Source: Saprospiraceae bacterium (GTDB lineage Bacteria > Bacteroidota > Bacteroidia > Bacteroidales > JAIPBB01). Taken from it: a stretch of 7,449 bases of DNA. The translations under genes were made by a program, and so were the position numbers. This document shows, in pieces, positions 5,899 through 7,449 of the stretch. The notes under the pieces were generated by a model. The model ran no database searches and was not told the DNA's origin. It saw only the letters and a program-made list of their open reading frames with translations. How positions within the stretch are numbered: position 1 is the first letter of the stretch; the number at the start of each line of letters is the position of its first letter. The stretch lies in NCBI GenBank assembly GCA_021739805.1, contig JAIPBB010000274.1, positions 1-7,449 on the forward strand. Direction: 5' to 3'.

Positions 5899-7443
5899 AT
5901 GAAAAAACTTTATTATATTTGCTTAACAGCAATAGTTTTGTTAGCTATGAATAACAAAAATTCATACTCTCAATTTTTTGTTGCTGCAATATACAATGAT
6001 TTGGTTGCGGCAAATGTCAATGGTGTTGAAAATACCGGAAACGATGTTCGTGTTTTTTCGACTAATACTGATTATAATATGTACATTATGACCTGGGATG
6101 GAGATGCTCCCGGTTTTGCATGGGATGATGCATTAAATGGCTATACAGGAACTCTTGATATTGAAGGAGTACAACAAGGAACTGTTACTGACCCTGATAT
6201 TGTACTTTATAATGATGGAGATATGCATGCACTCATTGTATATCTTTTAGATGATGATGTGTATTATGAAACCTGGGATTATGATGCTGGAGCTAATACA
6301 TGGAATTTAACTAATAACCCTTCGGCAATATGTTCTGATGATTGTGTTTGCCCAAATGTTGATGTTGATGAAACCGGTAATACTGCAGTAGTATGGGAAA
6401 AAGATAATCGGATATATGCAGTTGCTGGTGACATACAGGGTAATTTTCAAGCAACCTTGCTTATTAAAGAAGGACATACACCTGATGTTGCTTTGAATAC
6501 TGATCCAAATCTAACACCTGATCCACCGGTAAATTTCGTATATGTTCAAGATGTCGGAACCAATTCTTATTTAAGGTCTTTAGGCACTTATTATTCAAAT
6601 ATATTTAATGGATGGGCTGTTGGAGGTTACAATACTTTATATACAGCAGATTTAAGCAATAACGAGTATTTTGGCAGACCAAGAATTGCAGGACCAATAT
6701 ATAACATATATGGTCCATTAGAATGTGAAATAGTTGTAAAATACTATAGAGCTGGACGTCATTATATTCAAAGTCATCATATTAATAATCCTTCAAGTCC
6801 TGAAATTATAAACAATAATCTTCCTGTTGACATTAGCGGTGAAATTAATAAAGACCCTGCTGTGAGCTATGTTGGCGACCATATTATTGTATCCTGGACT
6901 TATGATGATGCGGGTCTTGGATATGCATCAAGTACTGTTGATGTTATTAGTCGTCAATTATATGCATATGATGGCACACTCCCACCACCACCACCACCAC
7001 TTCCTCCTCCTCCTCCTTTTGATGTTTATTCAGTAGTAAATCGTTATACAAATGGTGTGCAAGGTATTTCTTCGGTAGCGGGTCGCTTTTCAAAGATTCC
7101 ATATTTCGAGGATAAATTAATTACTTTCTTTGATGAAGATATTTCTGTAGTAAACTACAAAATAAGACCTTTTGCAAGTACACAATTTCGTTATAAACAA
7201 CCTGAAATTGAAGCTGATATTTATCCCAATCCTACAATTAATATTGTAAATATTAAAATTGATAACGATTTTGAAACCGCAAAACTTGAACTCTATAATT
7301 TGCATGGACAAAGAATAATACAAAAAGCAATAACAGAACAAAAATTTGAATTGGATGTTTCAGAATTAAGGTCGGGGATTTATAAACTTCGAATAATAAC
7401 AGATAATAGTAGTGATACAAAAAATATTTCAATTATTAAATAA
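5899..7443 (+). CDS. T9SS type A cargo protein with beta-propeller-like repeats
   Basis: 514 residues. The signal peptide is MKKLYYICLTAIVLLAMNN...SYSQ, with cleavage near residues 24-25. Residues about 26-355 contain repeated 'DPDIVLYNDGDMHALIVY', 'CPNVDVDETGNTAVVWE', 'TPDVAL...VNFVYVQD' and 'KDPAVSYVGDHIIVSWTYDD' units, the pattern of sialidase/BNR-like beta-propeller blades; no catalytic motif is evident. Residues 362-373 are a proline linker (six Pro, Leu, five Pro). After a further segment, residues about 440-514 form a type A T9SS sorting domain: IYPNPTINIVNIKI, AKLELYNLHGQRI, then LDVSELRSGIYKLRI and a final KNISIIK. Family knowledge: this domain directs secretion by the Por/T9SS machinery and is then usually removed. 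Substrate or ligand unknown. The start is set by the signal peptide; no Shine-Dalgarno is present. No terminator is visible before the window ends 6 nt after the stop. Confidence 0.9.
   Translation: MKKLYYICLTAIVLLAMNNKNSYSQFFVAAIYNDLVAANVNGVENTGNDVRVFSTNTDYNMYIMTWDGDAPGFAWDDALNGYTGTLDIEGVQQGTVTDPDIVLYNDGDMHALIVYLLDDDVYYETWDYDAGANTWNLTNNPSAICSDDCVCPNVDVDETGNTAVVWEKDNRIYAVAGDIQGNFQATLLIKEGHTPDVALNTDPNLTPDPPVNFVYVQDVGTNSYLRSLGTYYSNIFNGWAVGGYNTLYTADLSNNEYFGRPRIAGPIYNIYGPLECEIVVKYYRAGRHYIQSHHINNPSSPEIINNNLPVDISGEINKDPAVSYVGDHIIVSWTYDDAGLGYASSTVDVISRQLYAYDGTLPPPPPPLPPPPPFDVYSVVNRYTNGVQGISSVAGRFSKIPYFEDKLITFFDEDISVVNYKIRPFASTQFRYKQPEIEADIYPNPTINIVNIKIDNDFETAKLELYNLHGQRIIQKAITEQKFELDVSELRSGIYKLRIITDNSSDTKNISIIK
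6982..7017 (+). repeat. (CCA)6 and (CCT)5 codon repeats encoding the proline linker
   Basis: Six CCA codons (6982-6999), one CTT, then five CCT codons (7003-7017). The two blocks use different proline codons, so they look like two separate triplet expansions. Length changes would keep the frame and alter linker length. Confidence 0.85.
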
Positions 7444-7449
7444 TTAAGT

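Noticed and set aside
7117..7341. Minus-strand ORF inside the T9SS cargo gene
   Set aside because: It lies opposite the sorting domain and has no start signal or domain.

Overview
The window is AT-rich and, by its protein families, comes from a member of the Bacteroidota, probably an environmental, secretion-rich lineage (Bacteroidales/Marinilabiliales or Flavobacteriia-like; I cannot fix the order). It encodes a C-terminal gliding-type (CHU_C, type B) sorting domain, a type A T9SS sorting domain, a DUF4476 protein and a lipoprotein with a Bacteroidota-style acidic export signal. Bacteroidota-type promoter elements (TTTG / TAnnTTTG) are also present. All five genes lie on the + strand and all look exported.

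Layout. (1) 1-1487: 3' part of a large T9SS-secreted, multi-Ig-domain surface protein; its start lies outside the window. (2) 1488-2018: a gene-free stretch built almost wholly from degenerate short repeats (17 GTCATT words, then TTCTGAC, AACAAT and TATGTAC families). It ends in a possible sigma-54 promoter and a perfect AGGAGG. (3) 2019-2786: a periplasmic or surface DUF4476 protein, followed by two stacked intrinsic terminators, the second with a 21-T tract. (4) 2903-3331: first copy of a duplicated ~430-bp upstream module, then an AT-rich leader with a 16-codon mini-ORF. (5) 3528-5268: a two-gene operon of a surface lipoprotein and a small beta-barrel-like protein, closed by a strong hairpin terminator. 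(6) 5399-5826: second copy of the module. (7) 5899-7443: a T9SS type A cargo protein with beta-propeller-like repeats.

The most notable feature is the duplicated upstream module. Both copies begin shortly after a terminator and precede a gene for an exported protein that is unrelated to the other. They share a 137-bp block with no mismatch that carries a canonical Bacteroidota promoter. Downstream of that promoter, in the presumed 5' leader, sit two microsatellites whose copy numbers differ between the copies: (CATTACAT) 6 versus 4, and (CTAT) 8.75 versus 11.75. I read this as a reusable promoter-leader cassette for cell-surface genes, possibly tunable by repeat slippage. The duplication is seen directly; the regulatory role is inference.
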